The position numbers were made by a program, and so were the translations under genes. 64,000 nt of DNA, taken from the NCBI GenBank assembly GCA_964554105.1, contig CAZKNF010000012.1, positions 1 to 64,000 of the forward strand. The letters run 5' to 3'. The notes below the pieces were generated by a model. It made no database searches. It saw nothing but the letters and a program-made list of their open reading frames with translations, and was not told the DNA's origin. This stretch comes from CAZKNF01 sp964554105 (GTDB lineage: Bacteria > Bacteroidota > Rhodothermia > Rhodothermales > VXPQ01). Shown piece after piece: positions 23,329 to 32,486 of the stretch; position 1 is the stretch's first letter, and every line of letters begins with the position of its first letter.

Positions 23329-24552
23329 ATGGCGATTGTACTGGCATTCAGCGGCGGACTCGACACCTCGTTCTGCGTCCCGTACCTGCGTGAAACCCAC
23401 GGTGAACCCGTCTATACGGCGACGATCAATACCGGAGGTCTCACGAGCGACGAAGCCGCCGACGTCGCGCGCCGCTCCCGTGAACTCGGTGCCGAAAAAC
23501 ACTTTCTCGTCGATGGCCGCAAAGATCTCTTCGACGAGCACCTCAGCTACCTCGTGAAGGGAAACGTCCTGCGCGGGGGCGTTTATCCGCTCTGCGTCGG
23601 CCCCGAACGCGTGACACAGGCCAAAGAAGTGATCGACGTCGCTCGCCGCGAGGGCGCTCGCGCGGTCGCGCACGGCTCCACTGGAGCGGGCAATGATCAG
23701 GTTCGCTTCGACGTGGCGCTCCGGCTCCTCGCCGCAGATCTCGACATCATAACCCCGATCCGCTCGCTCGGACTGAGTCGCCGCGACACGACGGACTATC
23801 TCCGCGAACACGGCTATGACGTTCCCGAGAAGACGACCACCTATTCCATCAATCGTGGTCTATGGGGTACGACCATCGGTGGTAAAGAGACGCTGTCCAC
23901 CACCGAACCTCTACCGGATGATGCCTATCCGGATACCGTCCCCCCTTCAGTTGCACCGGATGAACCTGCCGAAATCGTCATCGGATTCGAGCGCGGGATT
24001 CCAACTTCGCTGGATCACGCTTCGATCGCACCCGTCGAGCTGATAGAGTCGCTTAATCGCACGGCCGCATCACACGGAGTCGGACGCGGCATCCACGTCG
24101 GCGACACGATCCTAGGCATCAAAGGCAGAGTCGCCTTCGAAGCGCCGGCCCCGATTGTGCTCATCACAGCTCACCGCGAGCTCGAAAAGATCGTACTCAC
24201 CCGATGGCAGCGATTTCATAAGGATCATCTCGCCGATTTTTACGGTCAGCTGCTCCACGAAGGCCAGTACTTCGATCCCATCATGCGCGACATCGAAGCA
24301 TTCCTGGACTCCTCGCAAATCCCGGTAACGGGATTCGTACGAATCCGACTCTATAAAGGAAACGTAGAGGTTCTCGGATGCGAAAGCCCACACTCTATGT
24401 TCGACGCCGGCGTGGCGACCTACGGCGAGACGAACGAGTTGTGGGATGGCCGGGATGCGCAGGGATTTACGCAGATTTACGGAGTGCAGGCGCTGCTGGC
24501 ACGGCGTGCCCGAGGCCTCCCGAACGACTCCAATACATTAAAAAATGAGTGA
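23329..24552 (+). CDS. argG: Argininosuccinate synthase
   Basis: A 407-residue enzyme that joins citrulline and aspartate with ATP. The N-terminal PP-loop AFSGGLDTS (residues 6-14) binds ATP; AHGSTGAGNDQVRFD and the SINRGLWGTTIGG region are citrulline/aspartate-binding signatures. It is the first structural gene of the arg operon, 29 bases after the attenuator terminator. The ATG at 23329 is required for the PP-loop to sit at the normal place. argC overlaps its last eight bases. Having argG first, before the ornithine genes, places all seven enzymes under the same leader. Confidence 0.96.
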   Translation: MAIVLAFSGGLDTSFCVPYLRETHGEPVYTATINTGGLTSDEAADVARRSRELGAEKHFLVDGRKDLFDEHLSYLVKGNVLRGGVYPLCVGPERVTQAKEVIDVARREGARAVAHGSTGAGNDQVRFDVALRLLAADLDIITPIRSLGLSRRDTTDYLREHGYDVPEKTTTYSINRGLWGTTIGGKETLSTTEPLPDDAYPDTVPPSVAPDEPAEIVIGFERGIPTSLDHASIAPVELIESLNRTAASHGVGRGIHVGDTILGIKGRVAFEAPAPIVLITAHRELEKIVLTRWQRFHKDHLADFYGQLLHEGQYFDPIMRDIEAFLDSSQIPVTGFVRIRLYKGNVEVLGCESPHSMFDAGVATYGETNELWDGRDAQGFTQIYGVQALLARRARGLPNDSNTLKNE

Positions 24553-25615
24553 TCTACGCACGATGACGACGATGGACGATAGACGGTTCGACGTCGCCCT
24601 CCTTCACGGCGCGGGGTACGTAGGCGGGGAGTTGATCCGCCTGCTCCTCGGACATCCACGCATCGACCTGCACGTGGTCACGAGCCGCACGTTCGAGGGG
24701 GAGCCCGTGTGGAAGGCACACCCGTCCCTGCGCGGCTCCACAGAGCTGGCATTCTCATCCGGTGACGACCTGGACGCGCAGCAGATAGATGCGGTCCTGA
24801 TCGCTGCTGAGCACGGCAAAGGCGCCGAACAGGTGCTGGCGCTTCTGGACGCCGGCTTCGACGGTCTCATTGTCGACCTGAGCGCGGACTTCCGCTTTCA
24901 AGACGCCGCTGCGTACGACACGTGGTTCGGATTCGAACATCCCGCGCCCGAGCTTCTCCCGACGTTCGTCTATGGACTTCCGGAGGTCAACCTGCCCTAT
25001 CCCGCGGGCGCCAGGCGCATCGCGAATCCCGGCTGCTTCGCGACTGGCATCGCGCTGAGCCTCCTACCAGTAGCCTCGAACCTCGATTCACTGGACGTCG
25101 CCGTCACCGCGCTCACCGGGGCATCCGGTTCGGGCGCCCGGCCAAAGGAAACTACGCATTTCCCCACGCGCGAAGGCAACGTGCGCGCCTATAAAGTGCT
25201 GACACACCAGCACCTGCCGGAAGTGCAGCAGATCCTCGGAGAGAACGCTCGCATTTCGTTCATCCCAGTATCCGGACCGTGGACCCGCGGCATCTGGGGT
25301 ACGGCGCAGATCGCCCTGCCGGATGGTGTCACGGCGGACGATGTGAGCTTGTGGTACGATGCAGTCTATCACGATAAACCATTCGTTCGGCTGTGGCCAG
25401 ACGTGCTCCCCGAACTGAGGTACGCCGTCGACACACCGTTCTGCGACATCGGTTGGATGGTTCGGGATGGACGCCTTATCGTAGCATTCGCAATCGATAA
25501 TCTACTCAAAGGGGCGGCGAGCCAGGCCGTCCACAACCTGAATCTATTGCTCGGCTTGCCGGAAACGACCGGATTAATCGCACAACCGCAGCAACCGCTC
25601 GAGAACATTGTGTAA
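24545..25615 (+). CDS. argC: N-acetyl-gamma-glutamyl-phosphate reductase
   Basis: A 356-residue NADP-dependent reductase that makes N-acetylglutamate semialdehyde. HGAGYVGGELIRLL is the Rossmann loop; the active-site Cys164 is in ANPGCFATG; THQHLPEVQQIL supplies the catalytic His. The ATG at 24545 overlaps the argG end by eight bases; later ATGs at 24563 and 24572 are also possible. The product feeds ArgD, encoded next after 45 bases. Confidence 0.95.
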   Translation: MSDLRTMTTMDDRRFDVALLHGAGYVGGELIRLLLGHPRIDLHVVTSRTFEGEPVWKAHPSLRGSTELAFSSGDDLDAQQIDAVLIAAEHGKGAEQVLALLDAGFDGLIVDLSADFRFQDAAAYDTWFGFEHPAPELLPTFVYGLPEVNLPYPAGARRIANPGCFATGIALSLLPVASNLDSLDVAVTALTGASGSGARPKETTHFPTREGNVRAYKVLTHQHLPEVQQILGENARISFIPVSGPWTRGIWGTAQIALPDGVTADDVSLWYDAVYHDKPFVRLWPDVLPELRYAVDTPFCDIGWMVRDGRLIVAFAIDNLLKGAASQAVHNLNLLLGLPETTGLIAQPQQPLENIV

Positions 25616-25660
25616 CCGTCTGATCCCTCTCGTCTCGCACATTCACCACCAACACACCGT

Positions 25661-26842
25661 ATGTCCATGCAGACGAACGACGTCATAGCCCTCGAAGATC
25701 GCTACCAGATACCCACATACTCGAAGCTTCCCCTCGCGATCGAAAGAGGCGAGGGTGCTTACGTCTGGGATGCCGATGGACGGCGGTTTCTCGATCTGTA
25801 CGGCGGACACTGCGTTACGCTGCTCGGACACTGTCCGCCAGACGTCGTGGAAGCCATCCGGGAGCAGGTCGGTCGGCTAATTTTCTATTCGAACGCGGTG
25901 TATAGCTCGACGCGCGCAACGGCGGCCCGCGCGCTCGCCGACATGGCCCCCGAGGGATTGCGCCACGTTTTTTTCTGTAATTCAGGGTCGGAGGCCAATG
26001 AGACTGCGCTAAAGCTGGCCCGAAAAGCTCTCGGAAAACCGCACGTAGTGGCGATGCAGAACGGCTTCCACGGTAGGACACTCGGCAGTCTCGCTGTCAC
26101 GTCGAGCGAGCGGTATCGAGCTCCTTATGCGTCCGTGCTGCCAGATACGACGTTCGTACCTTTTGGGGATTCGGATGCCGTGCACGCGGCCTTTGAAAAT
26201 GACAGCGACATCGCCGCCGTCATTCTCGAGCCTATCCAGAGTATGGCCGGTGTGATCGAGGCGGCTGCCGACTATTACATGGACCTGCGCGAACTCTGCG
26301 ATCGCCATGGGGCAGCCCTCATTTTCGACGAGGTGCAGACAGGAGTCGGGCGCACCGGCACGTTCTCCATCGCCGATCAACTCGGCGTACGGCCCGATCT
26401 CATCACCCTTGCCAAGAGCCTCGGCTCCGGAATACCGGTCGGTTCGGTCCTGGTCTCAGATGCTCTGGCCGCAAGCGTCGCACCCGGTGACCAGGGCACA
26501 ACGTTCGGCGGCGGGATGGTGGCCATGGCGGCCGTCGAGGCCACGTTGCAGTCGATCCAGGACGAAAACCTCATGAATCGCGCCGGCAAGGTCTTCGATT
26601 ACATCACAGAGCACGCCGGCCCGCTTGTGCGCTCTGTCCGCGGTCGGGGATGCCTGATCGGTCTTGAGCTCGATGGTCCGGCCGCCCCGGTGCGAGCCGA
26701 TCTCCTGCACCGTGGCATTATTACTGGCAGTGCAGACGATCCGAATGTCATCCGCCTCATGCCGCCTCTGAATGTGCCGCTGGATGCCCTTGCGGATTTC
26801 ACCGCCGCCCTCGCAATGTCACTCGACGTCGTCGGCGCCTGA
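25661..26842 (+). CDS. argD: Acetylornithine aminotransferase
   Basis: A 393-residue class III PLP aminotransferase. It converts N-acetylglutamate semialdehyde to N-acetylornithine with glutamate as donor. The PLP lysine is Lys252 in ITLAKSLGSG; NSGSEANETALKLARK, GFHGRTLGSLAVTS and FDEVQTGVGRTG are the family motifs. In some bacteria ArgD also acts in lysine synthesis. It starts 45 bases after argC and is followed by argF' at 19 bases, in step with the pathway order. Confidence 0.95.
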   Translation: MSMQTNDVIALEDRYQIPTYSKLPLAIERGEGAYVWDADGRRFLDLYGGHCVTLLGHCPPDVVEAIREQVGRLIFYSNAVYSSTRATAARALADMAPEGLRHVFFCNSGSEANETALKLARKALGKPHVVAMQNGFHGRTLGSLAVTSSERYRAPYASVLPDTTFVPFGDSDAVHAAFENDSDIAAVILEPIQSMAGVIEAAADYYMDLRELCDRHGAALIFDEVQTGVGRTGTFSIADQLGVRPDLITLAKSLGSGIPVGSVLVSDALAASVAPGDQGTTFGGGMVAMAAVEATLQSIQDENLMNRAGKVFDYITEHAGPLVRSVRGRGCLIGLELDGPAAPVRADLLHRGIITGSADDPNVIRLMPPLNVPLDALADFTAALAMSLDVVGA

Positions 26843-26861
26843 CCAACGTAGATCGTACTTC

Positions 26862-27869
26862 ATGCGACATTTAATGGACTGGCGTCTGGTCGATGACGAC
26901 ATCTGGAACGGAGCACTCGATCGCGCTCTGCACCATCAACAGGTGGGTTCCGAGTGGACGGAGCATGCACGCGGGAAAAGCATCGGATTGATCTTTTTCA
27001 ATCCCTCGCTGCGGACGCGAACATCCATGGAGCTGGCAGCCGCGCAGCTCGGCGCCTTCGCCTCTACGCTTACGCCCGGCGCGGGAACGTGGAAGTTTGC
27101 ATTCGGAAAAAACGAAGTGATGGACGGCGACGAGGCCGAACACATTCGGGATGCCGTCGGCGTGCTCTCACGCTATTATGACGCCCTCGGAGTACGCGTA
27201 TTTGCATCTATGTCCGACTACCAGCAAGATCGGGACGAGACGCTCATGAAGACGATCATGGACGCGGCGGATGTGCCTGTAATCAATCTGGAGTCGGCAT
27301 TCTATCACCCCTGCCAGGCGCTCGCCGACGCGGCAACGATCAGGCAGCGGCACCCGAAAAGTCTATCCGATAAGAAATTCGTGCTTACCTGGGCCTATCA
27401 TCCGCGCCCACTGCCTATGGCTGTGCCGAATTCGGCGCTTCTCATGGCGGCCCGGCTCGGAATGGATGTCGTCGTAGCCCGTCCGGATGAATACGCGCTC
27501 GACGGCGGCGTCATGGCCCAGGCGCGCAGATATGCAGCATCCCGCGGCAAAGACGTGCTAGAGACGTCCGATGCAGATGAGGCGTTCGACGGTGCCGATA
27601 TCGTGTACGCAAAGGCGTGGGCCGGACCGCTCGTCTATGAATCTCCATTTGAAGAGGCAGCGACCCGCGCCCGGTACCGCGACTGGCGAGTGACGGCCGA
27701 ACGCATGCAGCGCACTCGAAACGGCGCGTTTATGCACTGCCTGCCCGTCCGGAGAAATGTGGTCGTCGACGACGCCGTGCTGGACGGTCCGCAGGCGATC
27801 CACCTAACACAAGCGGAATTTCGGCTGCACGCACAAAAGGCGATACTCGAATACGTGTGGGAACTGTAG
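26862..27869 (+). CDS. argF': N-acetylornithine carbamoyltransferase
   Basis: A 335-residue transcarbamylase. The carbamoyl-phosphate loop is NPSLRTRTSM; HPCQALADAATI and the C-terminal HCLPVRRNV complete the family pattern. CLPVRRN and VMDGDEAEHI resemble the acetylornithine enzyme of Xanthomonas; the succinylornithine enzyme of Bacteroides is the main alternative. Product would be N-acetylcitrulline. The ATG at 26862 is chosen; upstream in-frame codons read through argD in another frame. The pairing with argE, which must remove the acyl group from citrulline, supports this route rather than plain ornithine carbamoylation. Confidence 0.92.
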   Translation: MRHLMDWRLVDDDIWNGALDRALHHQQVGSEWTEHARGKSIGLIFFNPSLRTRTSMELAAAQLGAFASTLTPGAGTWKFAFGKNEVMDGDEAEHIRDAVGVLSRYYDALGVRVFASMSDYQQDRDETLMKTIMDAADVPVINLESAFYHPCQALADAATIRQRHPKSLSDKKFVLTWAYHPRPLPMAVPNSALLMAARLGMDVVVARPDEYALDGGVMAQARRYAASRGKDVLETSDADEAFDGADIVYAKAWAGPLVYESPFEEAATRARYRDWRVTAERMQRTRNGAFMHCLPVRRNVVVDDAVLDGPQAIHLTQAEFRLHAQKAILEYVWEL

Positions 27870-27921
27870 GTATGATGTCTGTAGGTACGAAGCTCGTCCT
27901 GTGCACCCCCGCATCCGCCCG

Positions 27922-28734
27922 ATGAGCGATATTACAGTAATCAAGATCGGCGGTGCGCTCGTCGCTCGCCCGGATGCAATCGATCAACTCTGGTCCGCTG
28001 TGGCCCAGATGGTGAAGACGAGGCGTGTCGTACTTGTTCACGGCGGCGGACCAGCAGCTACGGAGGTGGCGCGCCAGCTGGGTCACGAACCGCGGATCGT
28101 GCACGGCCGGCGCGTTACTTCAGACGTCGATCTGCGCATCGTGCAGTGGACCATGCGAGGAGAGCTCAATAGCAGCCTCGTAGGGCGGGCTCGAAGAGCC
28201 GGAGTCCGCGCCGTGGGCATCTCGGGTGCGGATGGGTCGATGCTGCAGGTCGTAAAACGGCCGCCGTGGCTCGTAGAGGGCGCGCACATCGACTTCGGAT
28301 GGGTCGGTGATGTCGACGTAGTCGATCCCACACTGCTGACTGTCTTGATCGAGGCGGGATACGTTCCCGTAGTCGCTCCAATCGGAATCGATGAATCCGG
28401 CCAGCTCTATAACGTGAATGCGGATACCGTCTCGTGTGTGCTGGCGGCGGCCCTCAACGCAAGCGCCTACCTTCTCGTCACCGACAGTGGAGGCGTCAGA
28501 CTCCGGATGGACGATCCGGCGTCACACATTGACGTCTTCTCGCGCGCAGACTACGAGCGGGGGGTTTCGGAGGGGTGGATACAAGGTGGAATGCGCGTAA
28601 AACTCTCCGCCGCCTTCGATGCGGTGCAATCCGGCGTTGCCGAAGTATACATTCTGTCTCCCGAAAGCATTCTTTCGCCTACCGGCGGCACACGCGTCAA
28701 GGAAAGCGAGAGAGATGTGGAGAGCAGCACGTGA
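27922..28734 (+). CDS. argB: Acetylglutamate kinase
   Basis: A 270-residue amino-acid kinase that phosphorylates N-acetylglutamate. KIGGALV and VHGGGPAATEVARQL form the ATP and substrate loops; GRRVTSDVDLRIVQW and NVNADTVSCVLAAAL are family motifs. It is the usual target of arginine feedback in some species; the N-terminal helix linked to arginine sensitivity is short here, so it may be insensitive (inference). The ATG at 27922 follows a 52-base gap after argF'; a GTG at 27901 is less likely. The TGA stop overlaps the argE ATG by one base. Confidence 0.93.
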   Translation: MSDITVIKIGGALVARPDAIDQLWSAVAQMVKTRRVVLVHGGGPAATEVARQLGHEPRIVHGRRVTSDVDLRIVQWTMRGELNSSLVGRARRAGVRAVGISGADGSMLQVVKRPPWLVEGAHIDFGWVGDVDVVDPTLLTVLIEAGYVPVVAPIGIDESGQLYNVNADTVSCVLAAALNASAYLLVTDSGGVRLRMDDPASHIDVFSRADYERGVSEGWIQGGMRVKLSAAFDAVQSGVAEVYILSPESILSPTGGTRVKESERDVESST

Positions 28735-29855
28735 TGCGAAAACCTAATCACGATGAGGAGGATAGAAAGCAGATGCCGGCGTCCGATCTCGACGTTGTCA
28801 CGCTTCATAAGGATCTGATTCGATTTCCTTCGTTGAGCGACGATGAGGGGCCGATCGCGGATTTCATCGAGAACTTTGTATCGGCACGGGGCGTGCCGGT
28901 CCGGCGTCACCACGATAATGTCTTTTTCTGGATTGGTGACGGCGACGAAACGCTGCTGCTGAATACACATCTCGATGTCGTACCGCCATCGAGCGGACAT
29001 CCGTACGATCCGTTCAATCCGGTTGAGGTCCGCGGCCGGATCTACGGACGAGGCTCGGTGGATGCGAAGGCCTCCGCCGCTGCGATGACTACGGCGCTTC
29101 TCTCGCTGGCGGCCGATGGATGGAGCCCGAAAGGTGGTCGCCTCATGGTCGCACTAACCACCCACGAGGAAGTAGGCGGCGCCTACAATGGGCTCGAGAG
29201 CCTCCGTCCCCACCTGCCGGCGCTCTCGGCCGCAATTGTCGGCGAACCGACCGGCCTCCGACCGTGCGTGGCGCAGAAAGGGCTGCTTATTCTGAACGTC
29301 CATGCACACGGAAAATCCGCCCACGCCGCTCGTTCACACCTCGGCGAGAATGCGATCCTCAAAGCGTTCCGGGATATCGACAGGCTGCAGTCTTTCGAAT
29401 TTGAGCGGCAGCATCCGTTCCTCGGGGAGCCCACCATCACCGTCACAACCATCGAAGGCGGTAGCGCCCGTAATGTCGTGCCCGACGGGTGCACGTTTAC
29501 GCTCGACATCCGAACGACGCCCGAGTATCCCCATGACGCATTGATTCAGGAAATCTCGAGTTACCTCGAATCCGACGTCGAGGTGCACAGCAAGCGCATC
29601 GTCCCGGTCGCCACACCACTCGAATCTGCGATTGTGAAGGCCTGCAACGCAGCCGCGCCGGCTCGCGAGCCGTTTGGATCGCCGACAGCTTCGGACTGGA
29701 TCTTTCTCGACGACGTGCCGACGGTCAAGATCGGGCCGGGATCGAGCGATCTCTCGCACACGGCCGACGAAAGCATGCCGATCGGAGAACTGCGCAACGC
29801 CGTCCAGGTCTACCAAAACATCATCAGAGAATATTTCAGATCGACGCTGATATGA
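28734..29855 (+). CDS. argE: M20 family deacetylase (acetylornithine/acetylcitrulline)
   Basis: A 373-residue zinc peptidase-fold deacetylase. Metal ligands appear in order: His in LNTHLDVVPP, Asp in GRGSVDAKAS, Glu pair in THEEVGG, Glu in GEPTGLRP and His in SDLSHTADES. In this operon it should remove acetate from N-acetylcitrulline to give citrulline for ArgG. The ATG at 28734 overlaps the argB stop (TGATG) and is preferred over a far upstream one; an ATG at 28773 is possible. It ends in a four-base overlap with argH. Confidence 0.92.
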   Translation: MRKPNHDEEDRKQMPASDLDVVTLHKDLIRFPSLSDDEGPIADFIENFVSARGVPVRRHHDNVFFWIGDGDETLLLNTHLDVVPPSSGHPYDPFNPVEVRGRIYGRGSVDAKASAAAMTTALLSLAADGWSPKGGRLMVALTTHEEVGGAYNGLESLRPHLPALSAAIVGEPTGLRPCVAQKGLLILNVHAHGKSAHAARSHLGENAILKAFRDIDRLQSFEFERQHPFLGEPTITVTTIEGGSARNVVPDGCTFTLDIRTTPEYPHDALIQEISSYLESDVEVHSKRIVPVATPLESAIVKACNAAAPAREPFGSPTASDWIFLDDVPTVKIGPGSSDLSHTADESMPIGELRNAVQVYQNIIREYFRSTLI

Positions 29856-31198
29856 TCGACGACGAGAACGGAGATCGTGCACATCCGCTGTGGCAGAAGG
29901 GCACGGCAGCGGCCGACTGGGCTACGCGATTCACCGTCGGCGACGACTATCGCTGGGATATGCTGCTGCTGCCGCACGATGTCCGGGCCACGCTTGCTCA
30001 CGCCTGGGGCCTCGAGCAGATCGGCGTGCTCACATCCACCGAGCTGCATGACATCGAATCGACTCTCGAGAAACTGCAGTCGGCGTTCAATGCGGGACGG
30101 CTCACCGTGCGACCGGAGGATGAGGACTGCCACACTGTGATTGAGAATTTTCTCACCCGACATCTCGGGGAAACGGGCAAAAAAATACACACCGGCCGGT
30201 CGCGCAACGACCAGGTTTTGGCCGCGCTCCGGCTTTACCTGGCCGAAGCGCTGCGAACGATCGCATCCCGCATCGCGGATGTGGTCCGGCAGCTCTGTGT
30301 GTGGGGCGAGAAACACGACGACGTGATGATGCCAGGTTACACGCATATGCAGCGCGCGATGCCGTCTACGGTAGGCCTCTGGGCAATGGGATTTGCCGAA
30401 CTCCTCGTATCTGATCTCGAGGGGATCGCGGCCGCTCTCGATCAAATCAATGTTTCACCCCTCGGCAGTGCCGCCGGATACGGCGTGCCGTATCTGCAGC
30501 TGCCGCGCGATGCGGTCGCGCACCGCCTCGGATTTCGAAGGGTCCAGACGCACGTCACGGCCGTACAATTATCGCGCGGAAAACTCGAGCTCCACGCTGC
30601 ACATTCCCTTGCGCAGGTGGCCGCGACATTCAACCGCCTTGCATCCGATCTCGTATTGTTCAATACGTCCGAGTTCGCCTTCGTCCGGCTTCCGGCCGAA
30701 TACTGCACGGGCAGCTCCATCATGCCGCAAAAGCAGAATCCGGATGTCCTCGAACTGGCCCGCGCATCCTATCATCGCATCATCGCCGAGCTGCAGGTTC
30801 TCCTTACACTTCCCGCAAATCTTCCCTCCGGCTACCATCGTGATCTGCAGCTCACCAAAGAAGCGGTGATGCGATCCGAACGATCCACCGCGGACCTCGT
30901 CGAGGCGATGGCGAATGTCCTCACCGGTGTGACATTCGAAGAGGAGTACCTGCGGAAAGCTACCACCGACGAGCTCTTTGCAACAGCCCGGGCGCTCAAG
31001 CTCGTTCAGGAAGGCGTACCATTTCGAGAGGCGTATCGTCGCGTAGCGGAGAACATCGGCTCGAATGATGCACCTGAACCCGACGAGGTGCTTCGTACAT
31101 ACGTAGTCGACGGTTTTCCGGGACGTTCGCGCCCCGACCTCGTCCTACACCAGCTAGATTCCATCTTGAAGCTGATCGGCGCCTACAAAAACTCCTGA
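29852..31198 (+). CDS. argH: Argininosuccinate lyase
   Basis: A 448-residue member of the fumarase/aspartase superfamily. It splits argininosuccinate to arginine and fumarate, the last step of the pathway. The signature GSSIMPQKQNP lies near residue 290, with the mobile catalytic Ser in it; TGRSRNDQVLAALRLYL and PGYTHMQRAMPST are the other conserved regions. The start is coupled to the argE stop by ATGA. It closes the operon; the convergent yjbQ gene ends ten bases downstream and no terminator is visible between them. Confidence 0.96.
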   Translation: MIDDENGDRAHPLWQKGTAAADWATRFTVGDDYRWDMLLLPHDVRATLAHAWGLEQIGVLTSTELHDIESTLEKLQSAFNAGRLTVRPEDEDCHTVIENFLTRHLGETGKKIHTGRSRNDQVLAALRLYLAEALRTIASRIADVVRQLCVWGEKHDDVMMPGYTHMQRAMPSTVGLWAMGFAELLVSDLEGIAAALDQINVSPLGSAAGYGVPYLQLPRDAVAHRLGFRRVQTHVTAVQLSRGKLELHAAHSLAQVAATFNRLASDLVLFNTSEFAFVRLPAEYCTGSSIMPQKQNPDVLELARASYHRIIAELQVLLTLPANLPSGYHRDLQLTKEAVMRSERSTADLVEAMANVLTGVTFEEEYLRKATTDELFATARALKLVQEGVPFREAYRRVAENIGSNDAPEPDEVLRTYVVDGFPGRSRPDLVLHQLDSILKLIGAYKNS

Positions 31199-31208
31199 TC
31201 TAGCGTCG

Positions 31209-31625
31209 TCATTGCCCCATTACTGTGACGACGATTTCCCTGCGCCGCGGCTTGACGTCGCACTCCAGGAGGATGACCTGCTGCCAGGTGCCGAGGATTG
31301 GAGAACCTTCGCCGACCGGTACTGAAATCGAAGGTCCGAGCGTGGTTGCCTGAAGGTGGCTGTGCGCATTTCCATCGTGCCAGGCCTGCTCGTGGCCATA
31401 GTGCCGTCCAGGCGGCATCAGCTTGTCCAATATCTCCGGCAGATCTCGCTGCAGACCCGGCTCGAACTCGATGGTACCTATCGCCGCAGTACTCCCGATG
31501 ACGTGCACGTTCGCAATTCCCGTCGCGACCTGCGATCGATCCACAATTCTCTCGATCTCGCGAGACACGTCGTGCATGTCTCCATGGCCGCTTGTGTCGA
31601 CTTCAATTCGCTCCTGATACGCCAT
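31209..31625 (-). CDS. YjbQ/UPF0047 family protein
   Basis: A 138-residue protein of the UPF0047/YjbQ family. The conserved core is HVIGSTAAIGTIEFEPGL, then HEQAWHDGNAHSHLQATTLGPSISVPV and GTWQQVILLECD, with His residues that form a likely metal site. Family members have weak thiamine-phosphate synthase activity when overproduced, but the true role is uncertain. Its start overlaps the surE end by 23 bases, so the two are co-transcribed. Confidence 0.92.
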   Translation of the reverse strand: MAYQERIEVDTSGHGDMHDVSREIERIVDRSQVATGIANVHVIGSTAAIGTIEFEPGLQRDLPEILDKLMPPGRHYGHEQAWHDGNAHSHLQATTLGPSISVPVGEGSPILGTWQQVILLECDVKPRRREIVVTVMGQ

Positions 31626-32427
31626 CTGTTTCCGGAATCAGATCCGACATGTCTGTGAGGAAATCGTGAGCCGTAAGATCGTATTGCAGCGGCGTGACCG
31701 ATACGTAGCCGTTCTCGATCGCCCAGATATCCGTGTTCTCACCCTCATCGAGATTCACGAACGTGCCGGTCAGCCAGTAGTACGGCTGATTGTTTGGATC
31801 CATCCGTTCGTGGAAAGACTCATCCCACCGCGATCGAGCCTGCCTCGTCGGCAAGATCCCGCGAATCTCATCTAACGGCAACAGGGGGATATTCACATTG
31901 AGAAGAATGCCCGGCGGGATGCCGTGCCTCAATACGCGCGCCGCTATTCTACGAGCCACCTCCTGCGCCGGCCGGTAGTCGCCTCCCTCCCATGAACAGA
32001 GTGAGAACGCGATGGAATCAATCCCGAGGATCGACGCTTCCGTTGCAGCGCTCACCGTGCCGGAGTAAATCACGTTGACCGCCGTATTCGGTCCCCTGTT
32101 AATGCCGCTGACGACCAGGTCCGGACGCCGCGGAAGAAGCTGATTCACGGCAAGCTTCACGCAGTCGGCCGGCGTGCCCTTGACACTGTGGGCCGTTACG
32201 TTTTCGGGGAAGTCCATAGTTACGCGCCGCGCCCGAACGGGATCACGGATGGTGATCGCATGACCGACTGCACTCTGCTCCTGAATCGGCGCAGCGACGT
32301 ACACGTCGCCCAATTCCGTCATGGCCGCTACGAGAGCCGCGAGCCCCGGCGCATCAATACCGTCGTCATTGCTGACCAGAATCACCGGCCGCTTACCGTT
32401 GCCTGTCGAGTTACCGGCGTACTGCAT
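31603..32427 (-). CDS. surE: 5'/3'-nucleotidase SurE
   Basis: A 274-residue metal-dependent nucleoside monophosphate phosphatase. The N-terminal VSNDDGIDAPGL gives the Asp pair that binds the metal; APIQEQSAVGHAIT, VKGTPADCVKLA and VVSGINRGPN are family motifs. SurE supports survival in stationary phase in other bacteria. It lies 59 bases after panB on the same strand and overlaps yjbQ, so panB-surE-yjbQ may be one unit. Confidence 0.95.
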   Translation of the reverse strand: MQYAGNSTGNGKRPVILVSNDDGIDAPGLAALVAAMTELGDVYVAAPIQEQSAVGHAITIRDPVRARRVTMDFPENVTAHSVKGTPADCVKLAVNQLLPRRPDLVVSGINRGPNTAVNVIYSGTVSAATEASILGIDSIAFSLCSWEGGDYRPAQEVARRIAARVLRHGIPPGILLNVNIPLLPLDEIRGILPTRQARSRWDESFHERMDPNNQPYYWLTGTFVNLDEGENTDIWAIENGYVSVTPLQYDLTAHDFLTDMSDLIPETDGVSGAN

Positions 32428-32486
32428 ACATCCTATCGTCTGCCAGTGAATAGCGGTACCTTAGCTGCCAGTGAACAGCGGTCCAA

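Noticed and set aside
22990..23811. Long minus-strand open frame (about 270 codons) over the argG leader and gene start
   Set aside because: It is antisense to argG, its product matches no family I know, and it would place coding sequence over the promoter and terminator. GC-rich genes often show such mirror frames.
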